From Planctomycetota bacterium (GTDB lineage Bacteria; Planctomycetota; UBA1135; GCA-002686595): 64,000 bases of DNA. Location: the NCBI GenBank assembly GCA_016795325.1, contig JAEUHY010000015.1:62001-126000 (forward strand). Direction: 5' to 3'. Both the position numbers and the translations under genes were made by a program. Shown here piece by piece: positions 8,492 through 18,114 of this stretch (position 1 is its first letter; each line of letters opens with the position of its first letter). A model generated the notes under the pieces. That model was not told the DNA's origin, searched no databases, and saw only the letters and a program-made list of their open reading frames with translations.

Positions 8492-9400
8492 TCAGCCCAG
8501 CCGCGAGAGCCCCAGCGACGCGCGCATGACGTGGCGCAGCATCTGCGGGTTCTTGCGCAGGCGCCGCAGGCTGTAGGGCAGCCACTGCGGGCCGAACGGG
8601 ACGTACACGCGCACGGTGTGCCCCGCGTTCTTCCAGCGCGCCCACAGGTGCTCCATCACGCCCATGAGCACCTGCAGTTCGTAACGCGGCTTGTTCGCGC
8701 CGAATTCCGGCAGCAGCGCGAAGCACTGCGTCGCCATGCGTTCGTCGTGGGTGGCCAGCGAGATCGAGGCGTTGCGCTTCCACAGCGCGCGCACGCACTC
8801 GACGTAGGCGGCGCGGATCGGCTCGGGTTCGGTGTGGGCGATCTGCGCCGGCTCGAGGTAGATGCCCTTGACCATGCGCACGTCGAGCGGGCCGGGCGCG
8901 AGGTTCTGGATGTCCCGGAGCGTGCGCTTGAGGCGCGACTGCAGCACGATGCCGACGTTCGCGAAGTCCGGGCGCAGCGCCTCGAACACACGCAGCGTGG
9001 CGTCGGTGGTCGTGTGGTCTTCCATCTCGACGCGCAGGAACAGCTTGCGCGCCGCGCAGTACGCCGCGAGGTCGCGGTACAGCTCCAGGCACAGCTTCTC
9101 CGAGCTGCGCAGCCCCAGGTGCGTCGGCTTGACCGACACGTAGGCGTCGACACGCGCCGCGACGACGGCCTCGGCGGCCTGTTTGTACTCCTCGACCACG
9201 GCGCGCGACTGCGCTTCGCCGCTGACGTCCTCGCCGAGCACGTCGATGATGCCGGGGTGCTGGCGCTCGCGCAGTTCGCTCAGGGCGCGGATCGCGTCCT
9301 CGAGCCGTTCGCCCGCCACGTAGCGTTTGGCGACCCGCCACATGACGGGGCGAGGGACATAAGGCAACGTACGCAGCACGAGATCGTCGAAACGCGCCAT
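8492..9400 (-). CDS. Proline dehydrogenase (monofunctional)
   Basis: 302 residues, close to the length of stand-alone bacterial proline dehydrogenases. It oxidises proline to pyrroline-5-carboxylate with FAD, feeding electrons to quinone. Family blocks seen include VSVKPTHLGL (about residue 107), RVEMEDHTTTDATLR, VGIVLQSRLKRT, VRMVKGIYLEP, and a C-terminal RVYVPFGPQWLPYSLRRLRKNP, whose paired Arg bind the proline carboxylate in the family. The start at 9400 gives MARFDDLVLRTLPYVPRPVM; longer reading frame upstream has no similarity. No pyrroline-5-carboxylate dehydrogenase is in the window. It is convergent with the metallophosphoesterase and divergent from cutA. Confidence 0.88.
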   Translation of the reverse strand: MARFDDLVLRTLPYVPRPVMWRVAKRYVAGERLEDAIRALSELRERQHPGIIDVLGEDVSGEAQSRAVVEEYKQAAEAVVAARVDAYVSVKPTHLGLRSSEKLCLELYRDLAAYCAARKLFLRVEMEDHTTTDATLRVFEALRPDFANVGIVLQSRLKRTLRDIQNLAPGPLDVRMVKGIYLEPAQIAHTEPEPIRAAYVECVRALWKRNASISLATHDERMATQCFALLPEFGANKPRYELQVLMGVMEHLWARWKNAGHTVRVYVPFGPQWLPYSLRRLRKNPQMLRHVMRASLGLSRLG

Positions 9401-9475
9401 AGGGGGCGGAGATTGTAGGCGGGCGCGCGAGCGAATGCGCTGTGCTCGCCGAGGCCGCGCTACGATCGCGGCCGC

Positions 9476-9832
9476 GTGGGTTCCGGAGCAGACCAGAACG
9501 ACCGAAGCGAGCGTGCGGCGCAGGTGCGCATCGTGCTCTCGACGCACTCGGCGCTCGAACCGGCGCGGGCGCTCGCGCGCGCGGCGGTCGAAGCGCGCTT
9601 GGCGGCGTGCGTGAACATCCTCGACGGCGCGCTCAGCGTGTACCGCTGGAACGGCGCGGTCGAAGAAGCGCGCGAGGTGCTGCTGGTGGTCAAGACCAGC
9701 GCCGAACGTCTGCCCGAACTCGAGCAGTTGTGGCGCGAGCGGCACGGCTACGACACGCCCGAGTGGGTCGTGCTGCGCCCCGCCGACGTCGGCGAGCGCT
9801 ACCTCGACTGGCTGCTCGGTCAGACGCGCTGA
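9476..9832 (+). CDS. cutA: CutA1-like divalent cation tolerance protein
   Basis: 118 residues starting at GTG 9476. The family core is clear: ALARAAVEARLAACVNI, then VYRWNGAVEEAREVLLVVKTS and an ELEQLWRERHGYDTPEWVVL block. CutA1 proteins are trimeric, ferredoxin-like-fold cytoplasmic proteins linked to tolerance of copper and other divalent cations; the molecular role is unsettled. The first 15 residues are an extension relative to the usual start and may be disordered. It lies 13 bases upstream of the DASS transporter and is probably co-transcribed with it. Confidence 0.85.
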   Translation: MGSGADQNDRSERAAQVRIVLSTHSALEPARALARAAVEARLAACVNILDGALSVYRWNGAVEEAREVLLVVKTSAERLPELEQLWRERHGYDTPEWVVLRPADVGERYLDWLLGQTR

Positions 9833-9845
9833 GCGGAGCTCGCGC

Positions 9846-11426
9846 ATGGCGCAAGACTTCGACACGTCGCGTCCGGCCTTCCGCGAGGGGGCCAATCCGC
9901 GTGTCCAACGGCTCGGCCGCTGGCTGGGCGTCGCGCTGTTCGCGCTGTTTGTCTTCACGCCCTTCGAAGGCCTCGACGCGGCCCAACGCCGCGCCGCCGC
10001 CGTCACCGCGCTCGTCGCGACGCTCTGGCTGACCCAGGGCATTCCGCTCGCCGCTGCTTCGCTGCTCCCCGCCGCGCTCTTCCCGTTGCTCGGCGTGCTC
10101 CCCGCGCGCGACGCATCCGCGGCGTACATGGACGACCTGGTGATGCTCTTCCTGGGAGCGTTCCTCGTCGCCAGCGGACTCGAGGTCTGGGGCGTGCACC
10201 GGCGCGTCGCGCTCACGTTGGTCGCGGCCTTCGGCGTGCGGCCGCGCTGGCTGGTGCTCGGCTTCATCCTCGCCACCGGCTTCATCTCGCTGTGGATCAA
10301 CAACACCGCGGCGACGTTGATGATGTTCCCCATCGGCCTCGCCGTGATCACGACGGTCGGCGGCGGCCGCTCGTCGCCGTTCGCGCGCGCGCTGCTTCTG
10401 GGGATCGCCTACGCCGCATCGATCGGCGGCGTGGCGACGCCCGTCGGCACGGCGCCCAATCAGCTGCTCCTCGGCGCCTTGCGCACGAGCTTCCCCGACG
10501 CGCCCTCGATCTCCTTCGCCGACTGGATGGCGGCCTGGGTTCCGTTCGCGGCGACGTACTTGGTGATCCTGTGGCTGCTGCTCACGCGGGTCGTGCTGCG
10601 CGTCGGCTCGGAGCTCTCGATGTCGCACGACGTCATCGCCAAGGAGCGCGCGCAACTGGGCGCGATGAACTCCGGCGAGCGCCGCATGGCGTTCGTCTTC
10701 GCGGCGACGGCGCTCCTGTGGATCACACGCGGCGGCCTGGACGTCGGCGCACTCCATCTGCCGGGCTGGGGGCCGGCCTTGGCGCGCTGGCAAGCGGAAG
10801 TCCTCGGTTTGGCGGATGCGGACCAGCTGAAGGGCTACGTCACCGACGCCACGGTCGCGATCGCGATGAGCTTGGTGTGCTTCTTCATCCCCTCCGGCGT
10901 CGAGCGCGGCCAGCGCCTGCTCGATTGGGAGCGCTCGGGCAAATTGCCCTGGGACGTGTTGCTGCTCTTCGGCGGCGGCTTCTGCATCGCCAAGGGCTTT
11001 CAGCACTCCGGGCTCGACCGAGCGCTCGGCGCGGTGCTCGCGCCGGCGATCCACGGCCAGCCGGCGTGGATCGTGATCGCCATCGTCGCCGCGTTCATGA
11101 CCTTCCTGTCCGAGATCGCCTCGAACACGGCGCTCACGGCGATCGCGCTGCCGATCCTCGCGGCTGCGGCGGTCCAGGGCGGCTACGACCCGCGCCTGGT
11201 GATGATTCCGGCGACGGTTGCAGCCTCGTGCGGCTTCATGCTGCCGGTCGGAACGCCGCCCAATGCGGTGGTGTTCGCGAGCGGGCTGATCCCGGTCGGC
11301 ACGATGGCCCGCGTGGGGCTGCTGGTCGACGTCGTCGGAGTCGCGCTCATCACGCTGTTCTTCGCGCTGTGGGGCAGCGAGGTGCTCGGCATCGAGAGCG
11401 GTTTGCCGGCCTGGGCCGTCCCGTGA
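9846..11426 (+). CDS. DASS/SLC13-family anion symporter
   Basis: 526 residues with about a dozen hydrophobic segments. It contains the two pseudo-symmetric sodium/substrate signatures of divalent anion:Na+ symporters: SLWINNTAATLMMFPIGLAV (about residue 145) with ATPVGTAPNQLLLGALR, and near the C terminus EIASNTALTAIALPI with LPVGTPPNAVVFASG. Expected substrates are dicarboxylates, sulfate or phosphate; the exact one cannot be assigned. Inner membrane. No accessory gene for a particular substrate is adjacent. Confidence 0.9.
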   Translation: MAQDFDTSRPAFREGANPRVQRLGRWLGVALFALFVFTPFEGLDAAQRRAAAVTALVATLWLTQGIPLAAASLLPAALFPLLGVLPARDASAAYMDDLVMLFLGAFLVASGLEVWGVHRRVALTLVAAFGVRPRWLVLGFILATGFISLWINNTAATLMMFPIGLAVITTVGGGRSSPFARALLLGIAYAASIGGVATPVGTAPNQLLLGALRTSFPDAPSISFADWMAAWVPFAATYLVILWLLLTRVVLRVGSELSMSHDVIAKERAQLGAMNSGERRMAFVFAATALLWITRGGLDVGALHLPGWGPALARWQAEVLGLADADQLKGYVTDATVAIAMSLVCFFIPSGVERGQRLLDWERSGKLPWDVLLLFGGGFCIAKGFQHSGLDRALGAVLAPAIHGQPAWIVIAIVAAFMTFLSEIASNTALTAIALPILAAAAVQGGYDPRLVMIPATVAASCGFMLPVGTPPNAVVFASGLIPVGTMARVGLLVDVVGVALITLFFALWGSEVLGIESGLPAWAVP

Positions 11427-11486
11427 GCGCTCCTGCGGCGGGCGGCGCGTTCAAGCTCGCCGCCTCGCGCGCCGATCCTTCGCGAC

Positions 11487-12248
11487 GTGCCGTCCCCTCG
11501 TTTGCGCCAGTTCGCCCTGCTCCTCGCGCTCGTCGTAGGAGCGCAGCCGTTCCGCGCCGCGCCCTCGACCCAGGCAGCCGAAGCGCCGCCCGCGTTGCGA
11601 GTGCCGGTCGCGTCGGACGAACACTTCGTGCTCGAGCTGCGGATGCCGAAGGACGGCGCGCGGCCCACGAACGCCGCGAAACCGGTGGGCGCGGCGCGCT
11701 GGGTCCGCCGGGCGTCGGACGGGCGCGTGCAACTCGAACTCGAAGTGCGCTTCTTCGACGAGCAACTGCGTGTGCACCACGTCGAAACCTTCGGGCCCAA
11801 GGGAAGCGAATTGGTCTGGCGCGAGTGGCGGCCCGGTCAGGGTCGGACGCTCCATGTCCAACTCGAGGGCGGCTTCGCGCGCGTGGTCGAGTGGGGCGGA
11901 CTGGAGGCTGTGCGCGAGCGCTGGAGCGCGCCCGTCGACCTCGTGTTCCCGCTGCAGCTGGTCGAACTCTCTCGGGCCGGGGCCGCGCCGCAGGCCTGGG
12001 GCGAACGCGGGCCGGTGCGTTTCGACCCGCTGGGGCGCGCCTGCGAACGTGTGCGCGTCGTCTCCAACTCCAGCGAGGCGAGTGCTTCGCTCGCGCTGCT
12101 GCGCGAGGACGGTTCGAGCGCCGGAGCGTTCGCCTTCGCGAACGGGGCGCTCGCAAGTTTCGCCTGGCAAGCCGGGGAACTGCGCGGCCGCGCCGTCGAC
12201 GCGCAGGAGTACGCCGAGCTGCTCGCACAGGCCGAATCCGCGCGTTGA
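11487..12248 (+). CDS. Secreted protein of unknown function
   Basis: 253 residues from a GTG start at 11487. The N terminus (RLRQFALLLALVVGAQPFRAAPSTQAAEA) looks like a cleavable signal peptide. The remainder is beta-rich with alternating charged and hydrophobic residues (for example VQLELEVRFFDEQLRVHH and TLHVQLEGGFARVVEW). I recognise no domain. It sits 60 bases after the transporter and 174 bases before the export operon, on the same strand, so it could be an extracytoplasmic partner of either; this is inference only. Confidence 0.6.
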   Translation: MPSPRLRQFALLLALVVGAQPFRAAPSTQAAEAPPALRVPVASDEHFVLELRMPKDGARPTNAAKPVGAARWVRRASDGRVQLELEVRFFDEQLRVHHVETFGPKGSELVWREWRPGQGRTLHVQLEGGFARVVEWGGLEAVRERWSAPVDLVFPLQLVELSRAGAAPQAWGERGPVRFDPLGRACERVRVVSNSSEASASLALLREDGSSAGAFAFANGALASFAWQAGELRGRAVDAQEYAELLAQAESAR

Positions 12249-12422
12249 CAGGCCTCGGTCTTGAGGGCCGCTGAAGGCGCCCAGCGCACTCGGTTGCATC
12301 TTTCGCAGCCTTGGCGCCGAACAGCCGCGTGGCGCTTGGAGGTTTCGCGCGCAGAGCCGATCATGGGCGGCCCGTCCCCGCGCCCTGGTTCCGCTGCGCG
12401 CCTCCGTCCCCGCCCCCCTCCA

Positions 12423-14114
12423 ATGCCGCGACTTCGTCGATCCGCGACCGCACGCCCGACCCGCGTGTTGGCTGCGGCCTTCCTGCTCAGCGTCGGACTG
12501 AGCGGCTGCTACACCCCCGCGCAGCAGCTCGTCAACGCCGACAGTGAGAGCTACGCGATCCTCGAGAAACGCCGCGCGGAGCTCGACGCCAAGGGGGGCT
12601 TCACGATCCAGCCCCCGCCCGACAGCTTGCGCCAGCGCATGCTCGCGGGCGAGAAGCCGGGCGCGCTCGGGCTCGTGCGCGTGCTCGAAGTCGCCGCGGA
12701 GAACAGCCGCGACTACCAGCGGCGCAAGGAAGACCTGTACCTCGCGGCGCTCGACCTCACGCTCGAGCGTTTTGCGTTCGCCGCGCAGCGCAGCGGCCAG
12801 CTGAGCGCGCTGCTCAGCGGGACGGGCGACGAAGCGCAGGCGGCTTCGGCGGGCGGCGGCTTCGCCGTGCGCCGCCTGCTCGGCACGGGCGCGGCGCTGA
12901 TCGGCGACGTCGGGCTGTCGCTGGCGCGCAACCTCTCGAGCGGCGACGGCTGGGACGTCGCCAGCGACATGGGAATCAGGGTCACGCAGCCGCTGCTGCG
13001 CGGTTTCGGCCGGCGCATCGTGCTCGAACCGCTGACGCAGGCCGAGCGCAACGTCGTCTACGCGGCGCGGACCTTCGAGCGCTTCCGACGCACCTTCGGA
13101 GTCGACGTGACGCAGCGTTACCTGCGCATCCTCCAGCAGGCGCTGCAGCTCAAGAACGAAGAAGAAAACCTCGCCAACCTCGAGCAGGTGAGCAAGCGCA
13201 ACGAGGCCCTGTCGCGGGCCGGACGACTGTCCGAAGTGCAGCTCGCCCAGGCGCAACAGGACGAACTGCGCTCCCAGGCGCGCGTGATCGACCAGCGCCA
13301 GCGGCTCCAGACCTCGCTCGACAACTTCAAGTTGTTCCTCGGTCTGCCGATCACCGCGCCGCTCGAGCTCGACCTGACCGAAGTCGAGCGTCTGGACAGC
13401 GGCGAGGGCCTGCAGGTGAACGAACAGGTCGCCACGAGCTTCGCGCTCGACCAGCGGCTCGATTTCCTCACCGTGCTCGACCAGGTGGCCGACGCCGAGC
13501 GCAAGGTTCCGATCGCGGCCAACCGCTTGCTCGCGGGGGTCGAGGTCACCTCGGGCATCAACGCCTCGAGCGAGCCGGGCAAGCCCTTCGATTACGACGC
13601 CGACGGCTTCACGTGGGACCTGGGGCTGAACGTCAACCTGCCGATCGACCTCATCTCGCAGCGCAACGCGTACCGCGAGACCTTGATCACGCTCGAGCGC
13701 GCCAAGCGCGCCGAGGTCGAACTCGCCGATTCGATCCGCGTCGCCCTGCGCGACGAGCTGCGCCAAGCGACGGCGCTGCTCGAGACGCTGCGCATCCAGG
13801 CCAACGCGGTGACGCTCGCCGAGCGCCGCATCGAGAGCACGCGCCTCAACCAACAGGCCGGCCGCGCCGAGACTCGTGACATCCTCGAAGCGCAGGAAGC
13901 GCTGCGCCAGGCGAACAACGCGCTGATCTCCGCGCGCGTGGACTACCATCTCGCACGCCTGAATCTGTGGCGCGACATGGAGCTTTTGCGCGTCGACGAG
14001 AGCGGCGTGCGCCCCGATCCTGAACTGCTGCTGGCGGACGCGAACAGCGCGCCCTCCAGCGCCGAGCCGACCACCGACAGCGCGGAACCCGCGCCCGAGG
14101 AGAGCAAGCAATGA
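12423..14114 (+). CDS. TolC-like outer membrane efflux lipoprotein
   Basis: 563 residues. The start at 12423 gives a signal peptide with lipobox VGLSG-C29, as in outer-membrane factors of the OprM type. The rest is two long alpha-helical hairpin regions rich in Gln/Glu/Arg/Leu with the TolC repeat feel: about residues 190-300 (RYLRILQQALQLKNEEENL) and 420-530 (IRVALRDELRQATALLETLR, then IESTRLNQQAGRAETRDILE). It should form the trimeric tunnel through the outer membrane for the adaptor and ABC transporter encoded next. The stop overlaps the start of the adaptor gene (ATGA at 14111). Confidence 0.87.
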   Translation: MPRLRRSATARPTRVLAAAFLLSVGLSGCYTPAQQLVNADSESYAILEKRRAELDAKGGFTIQPPPDSLRQRMLAGEKPGALGLVRVLEVAAENSRDYQRRKEDLYLAALDLTLERFAFAAQRSGQLSALLSGTGDEAQAASAGGGFAVRRLLGTGAALIGDVGLSLARNLSSGDGWDVASDMGIRVTQPLLRGFGRRIVLEPLTQAERNVVYAARTFERFRRTFGVDVTQRYLRILQQALQLKNEEENLANLEQVSKRNEALSRAGRLSEVQLAQAQQDELRSQARVIDQRQRLQTSLDNFKLFLGLPITAPLELDLTEVERLDSGEGLQVNEQVATSFALDQRLDFLTVLDQVADAERKVPIAANRLLAGVEVTSGINASSEPGKPFDYDADGFTWDLGLNVNLPIDLISQRNAYRETLITLERAKRAEVELADSIRVALRDELRQATALLETLRIQANAVTLAERRIESTRLNQQAGRAETRDILEAQEALRQANNALISARVDYHLARLNLWRDMELLRVDESGVRPDPELLLADANSAPSSAEPTTDSAEPAPEESKQ

Positions 14115-16015
14115 ACAAGCATCGAGCCGGCTTCAAGCTCGTCACCGTCGCCCTGACCATCGCGGTCGTCGGCGGCCTGGCGTGGTATGGCATCGCACGC
14201 AGCGGACTGCTCAGCGGCGAAGAGACCGAGGAACTGACCGGCGCGCCCGTCCAGCGCGGCTTGCTGCGCGTCAGCGTCGTCGAGCGCGGGAACCTCAAGG
14301 CGGCCGACGCCGTCGTGCTCAAGAGCGAGATCGAAGGCAACGCCACGATCCTGTTCCTGATCCCCGAGGGGACGCAGGTCAAGGAAGGCGATCTGGTGTG
14401 CGAGCTCGACGCGACGCAGCAGATCGACCGGCGCGTGGCCCAGGAGATCACGCTGCGCAACGCGGACGCGGCCTTCATCAAGGCCAAGCAGAACTACGAG
14501 ATCCAAAAGAGCCAGAACGACAGCGACATCAAGCGCGCCGAACAGGCCCTGAGCTTCGCGGATGTCGACCTGATCAAGTTCCGCGAAGGCGACAAGGCCG
14601 CCAAGGAGGCGCAGGCGAGCGAGAAGATCAAGCTCGCCGAGGAGGAGAACACGCGCGCCAGCGACAAGTTCAACTGGTCGCAGACGCTGTTCGACAGCGG
14701 CTTCCTCACGAGCACCGAACTCGAGGGGGACCGGCTGTCGCGCTCGCGCGCCGAGATCCAGCTCGAACAAGCCAGGCGCGACCGCGACCTGCTGGTGCGC
14801 TTCCAGTTGCCGCGCGACGAAGCCGAACTCGTGGCCAAGCTCGACGAGGCGCGGCGCGAGCTCGACCGCGTCAAGCTGCAGGCCGCCGCGCGCCTGGTCG
14901 ATTTCGAAGCGGACATGCGCACGCGCGAGGCGCAGTACAACCTCGAACGCGAGAAGCTGCAGAAGCTCGAGACCCAGATCTCCAAGGCCAAGATGCGCGC
15001 GCCGCGCGCCGGCATGGTGGTGTACGCGCAGCAGGACTCGGGCGGCCGCATGGGCGGCAGTCAGCCGATCCAAGAGGGCACCAGCGTTCGCGAGCGGCAG
15101 GACATCGTCACGATTCCCAGCGCGACCGGCATGGTGGCGCAGGTCAGCCTGCACGAGTCGGTGCTCAAGCAGGTCAGCGTCGGCCAGAACTGCCTGCTCA
15201 AGATCGACGCGCTCGGCACGCGCGAGTTCCAGGGGCGCGTGAGCTTCGTCGCCGTGCTGCCCGACCAGAACTCGTGGTGGGCCAACCCCAACACGCGCCT
15301 GTACCGCACCGAGGTGCAGATCCTCGACGGCATCCCCGACATGCGCCCGGGCATGAGCTGCCAGATCGAGATCCTCGTCGATGACATCCCCAACGCGACC
15401 TACGCGCCCGTGCAGGCGGTGTTCCGCTCCGGCGGCGACAACATCGCCTTCGTCACGCGGCCCGGCGGCAAGTACGAGGAGCGCAAGGTGCAGGTCGGGC
15501 GCTACACGAACAACTGGGTCGAAATCGTGTCGGGCCTGGAGGTCGGTGAGCTGGTGATGCTGACGGCGCCCGTCGGGTTCAGCCCGGCGCCGGCGCCGCA
15601 GGCCGCGCCCACGGCGCCGACGGCGAACACGCCCGGCGGTCCGGCGGCGAACGCTGGCGCACCCGCGGCGAACGCGAACGCTGCGGGGCCCGGTGGCGCG
15701 CCCGCAGCGGCGGGCGACGACGCGGCGCGGCCCGCGGGCGGCGAGCGCAGCGCCGAGCGGGGCAATCGCACGGGCGGCGGCGAGCGCGGCGCCCGCGGCG
15801 AACGCGGCGGTGCTCCGGGCGCCGGGGCCGACGGCGCGGCGGTGAGCGACGAAGAGCGTGAGCGCATGCGCGCCCAGTGGCGCGAGCGCATGGCCAACAT
15901 GAGCGAGGAAGAGCGCGCGAAGCTCATGGAGCAGATGCGCCAGCGCGGACAGGGCGGCGCCGGTGAGGCCGGCGGCGCCGGCGCGGGCGGCAACCCGGGC
16001 GGCGGTCAGAAGTAG
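14111..16015 (+). CDS. HlyD/MacA-type periplasmic adaptor with long C-terminal tail
   Basis: 634 residues. One membrane anchor at about residues 10-30 (VTVALTIAVVGGLAWYGIA) is followed by a lipoyl-like half-motif (LKAADAVVLKSEIEGNATIL), a long coiled-coil hairpin (about residues 110-300), the second lipoyl half (KMRAPRAGMVVYAQ), and beta-barrel and membrane-proximal domains to about residue 490. It links the TolC-like tunnel to the MacB-like transporter. Unusual is a tail of about 130 residues: Ala/Pro/Gly/Asn-rich, then a charged stretch with two similar units (EERERMRAQWRERMANM and EERAKLMEQMRQRG) and a Gly-rich end. The tail is not part of the core adaptor fold. Confidence 0.87.
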   Translation: MNKHRAGFKLVTVALTIAVVGGLAWYGIARSGLLSGEETEELTGAPVQRGLLRVSVVERGNLKAADAVVLKSEIEGNATILFLIPEGTQVKEGDLVCELDATQQIDRRVAQEITLRNADAAFIKAKQNYEIQKSQNDSDIKRAEQALSFADVDLIKFREGDKAAKEAQASEKIKLAEEENTRASDKFNWSQTLFDSGFLTSTELEGDRLSRSRAEIQLEQARRDRDLLVRFQLPRDEAELVAKLDEARRELDRVKLQAAARLVDFEADMRTREAQYNLEREKLQKLETQISKAKMRAPRAGMVVYAQQDSGGRMGGSQPIQEGTSVRERQDIVTIPSATGMVAQVSLHESVLKQVSVGQNCLLKIDALGTREFQGRVSFVAVLPDQNSWWANPNTRLYRTEVQILDGIPDMRPGMSCQIEILVDDIPNATYAPVQAVFRSGGDNIAFVTRPGGKYEERKVQVGRYTNNWVEIVSGLEVGELVMLTAPVGFSPAPAPQAAPTAPTANTPGGPAANAGAPAANANAAGPGGAPAAAGDDAARPAGGERSAERGNRTGGGERGARGERGGAPGAGADGAAVSDEERERMRAQWRERMANMSEEERAKLMEQMRQRGQGGAGEAGGAGAGGNPGGGQK

Positions 16016-16019
16016 CCGC

Positions 16020-16811
16020 ATGGGCCAGGCGAACTCCGACACGCCGGTCGCCGAGCTGGTGGACGTCACGCGCGTCTACCGCATGGGCGGCAACACCGTG
16101 CGCGCGCTGGACGGTTTCAGCCACGCCTTCGGGCGCGGTGAGTACTGGGCCATCATGGGCAGCTCGGGTTCGGGCAAGTCGACGTTGCTCAACGTGCTCG
16201 CCTGCATCGACCGGCCCACGCGCGGCGTCTACAAGGTCGACGGCATCGACACCGGCAAGCTCGACGATGACGAGTTGAGCGAGCTGCGCAGCCGCAAGCT
16301 CGGCTTCGTGTTCCAGGCCTACAACCTGATCCCGCAGCTCGACGTGCTGGAGAACATCATGACGCCGCTGTTCTACCAGGACGATCCGCCGGCGGACGGC
16401 GAGGCGCGTGCGCGCAAGCTCGCCGAACGCGTCGGGCTCGCCCAGCGTCTCGACCACCGCCCCATGCAGCTCTCCGGCGGTCAACAACAGCGCGTGGCCA
16501 TCGCACGTTCGCTGGTCAACCAACCCGCGCTAATCCTCGCGGACGAAGCCACCGGCAATCTGGACAGCGCCACGGCGCTGGAGATCCTCGCCTTGTTCGA
16601 CGAACTGCACGCCGAGGGCCGCACGATCGTGATGGTCACGCACGAAGCCGATGTCGGCGAGCGTGCGCAGCACGTGATGCGCCTCAAGGACGGCCGCATC
16701 GAGAGCATCATTCGCAACCAGCACACCAGCGAACGCAGCGAGTACTACGCGCCTGCGTCGACGGCGCAGGATGCGCGAGACGAGCAGATCGCGCATCGAG
16801 GCGACCTATGA
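16020..16811 (+). CDS. MacB-type ABC transporter ATP-binding subunit
   Basis: 263 residues. Walker A GSSGSGKSTLLN (about residue 44), Q-loop VFQAYNLIPQL, signature LSGGQQQRVAIARSL, Walker B ALILADEATGNLDSAT and H-loop VTHEAD are complete. The pattern is that of the LolD/MacB-type ATPases that drive mechanotransmission from cytoplasm to periplasm. A 30-residue C-terminal extension follows the ATPase fold. It sits four bases after the adaptor stop and its own stop overlaps the permease start (ATGA at 16808), so stoichiometric production is expected. Confidence 0.92.
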   Translation: MGQANSDTPVAELVDVTRVYRMGGNTVRALDGFSHAFGRGEYWAIMGSSGSGKSTLLNVLACIDRPTRGVYKVDGIDTGKLDDDELSELRSRKLGFVFQAYNLIPQLDVLENIMTPLFYQDDPPADGEARARKLAERVGLAQRLDHRPMQLSGGQQQRVAIARSLVNQPALILADEATGNLDSATALEILALFDELHAEGRTIVMVTHEADVGERAQHVMRLKDGRIESIIRNQHTSERSEYYAPASTAQDARDEQIAHRGDL

Positions 16812-18082
16812 AGCAGGGCGCATTGTGGCGGACGGTCAAGCTCGGTGTGTCGAGTCTGCTGCTGCACAAGCTGCGCAGCGCGCTGACCACGATGGGCGTG
16901 CTGTTCGGCGTCAGCTCGGTGATCGCGATGCTCGCCATCGGCGAGGGCGCCAGCGCCGAGGCGCAGGAGCAGATCCGCCTGCTCGGCAGCAACAACATCA
17001 TCCTGCGCTCGGTCAAGCCGCGCGAAGACTTCGCGACGGGTTCGGGCCAGACCACGCGCGTCGTCGCGTACGGTCTGCTCGAGGACGACCTCGAGCGCAT
17101 CGAAAAGACCTTCCCGGGCGTCGCGCGCGTCGTGCCGGTGCGCGAAATCTACGAAGAAGTGCGCTTCGGCGACCGCGCCATGAACCCGCGCGTGATGGCC
17201 ACGCTGCCGGTGTACCGCGAGGTCACCAACCGCGTGATGTACGAGGGGCGCTTCCTCAGCGACCAGGACATGGAGCGCGTCGCCAACGTGTGCGTGCTCT
17301 CCGACACCGTCGCCAACTACCTGTTCCCGGTCGATTCGCCGCTGGGCAAGACCGTCAAGATCGGCGCGGACTACTACACGGTCGTCGGCGTGCTGCTCTC
17401 GCGCGTGCGCCAGCAGTCCGACGCGGCGCCCGCGGGTAAATCGACCGCCGAGGTCTTCATTCCGCTCGAGACCGGCCGCAAGTGGTACGGCACGATGCAG
17501 GTGAAGATGCGCGCCGGCAGCCGCGAAATGGAAGAGGTCGAGCTGCACGAGATCGTGGTCGAGGTCGCCGATCCCAAGCACGTGCCGATGGTGGCCGCGG
17601 CCTCGCGCGAGATGCTGCGCCGCAACCACAAGCAGGCCGACTACGAGGACATCGTACCGCTCGAGCTGCTGCTGCGCGCCGAGGAGACCAAGCGCATCTT
17701 CAACATCGTGCTCGGCTCGATCGCCTCGATCAGTCTCCTGGTCGGCGGCATCGGGATCATGAACGTGATGCTCGCCACTGTCACCGAACGCACGCGCGAG
17801 ATCGGCATCCGCCGCGCGCTCGGCGCCAAGCGCCGCCACATCGTCACGCAGTTCCTGGTCGAGACCGTCGTGCTCTCGGTCGGCGGCGGCCTGTTCGGCG
17901 TCGCGCTGGGCCTCTTGGTTCCCGCGCTGGTCGAGCACTTCGCCGAGATGCGCACGATCATCACGCCTTCGGCCCCGATCGTGGCCTTCGCCATCTCGGC
18001 CGGCATCGGCGTCGTGTTCGGCATCTACCCCGCCTGGCGCGCCGCGACCATGGACCCGGTCGAAGCGCTGCGGCACGAGTAG
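16808..18082 (+). CDS. MacB-type ABC transporter permease
   Basis: 424 residues. The topology is that of MacB/FtsX: one N-terminal membrane helix (LRSALTTMGVLFGVSSVIAM), a large periplasmic domain (about residues 60-280), and three C-terminal helices containing the conserved ERTREIGIRRALGAKRRHI region. MacB-type transporters move substrates already in the periplasm (for example antibiotics, toxins, lipids) out through the adaptor and TolC. Substrate unknown. It is the last gene of the operon 12423-18082 and is convergent with the ComM-like gene, 32 bases away. Confidence 0.92.
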   Translation: MKQGALWRTVKLGVSSLLLHKLRSALTTMGVLFGVSSVIAMLAIGEGASAEAQEQIRLLGSNNIILRSVKPREDFATGSGQTTRVVAYGLLEDDLERIEKTFPGVARVVPVREIYEEVRFGDRAMNPRVMATLPVYREVTNRVMYEGRFLSDQDMERVANVCVLSDTVANYLFPVDSPLGKTVKIGADYYTVVGVLLSRVRQQSDAAPAGKSTAEVFIPLETGRKWYGTMQVKMRAGSREMEEVELHEIVVEVADPKHVPMVAAASREMLRRNHKQADYEDIVPLELLLRAEETKRIFNIVLGSIASISLLVGGIGIMNVMLATVTERTREIGIRRALGAKRRHIVTQFLVETVVLSVGGGLFGVALGLLVPALVEHFAEMRTIITPSAPIVAFAISAGIGVVFGIYPAWRAATMDPVEALRHE

Positions 18083-18114
18083 CCGGCCCACACGGCATCG
18101 GCTGCGGGCTTACA

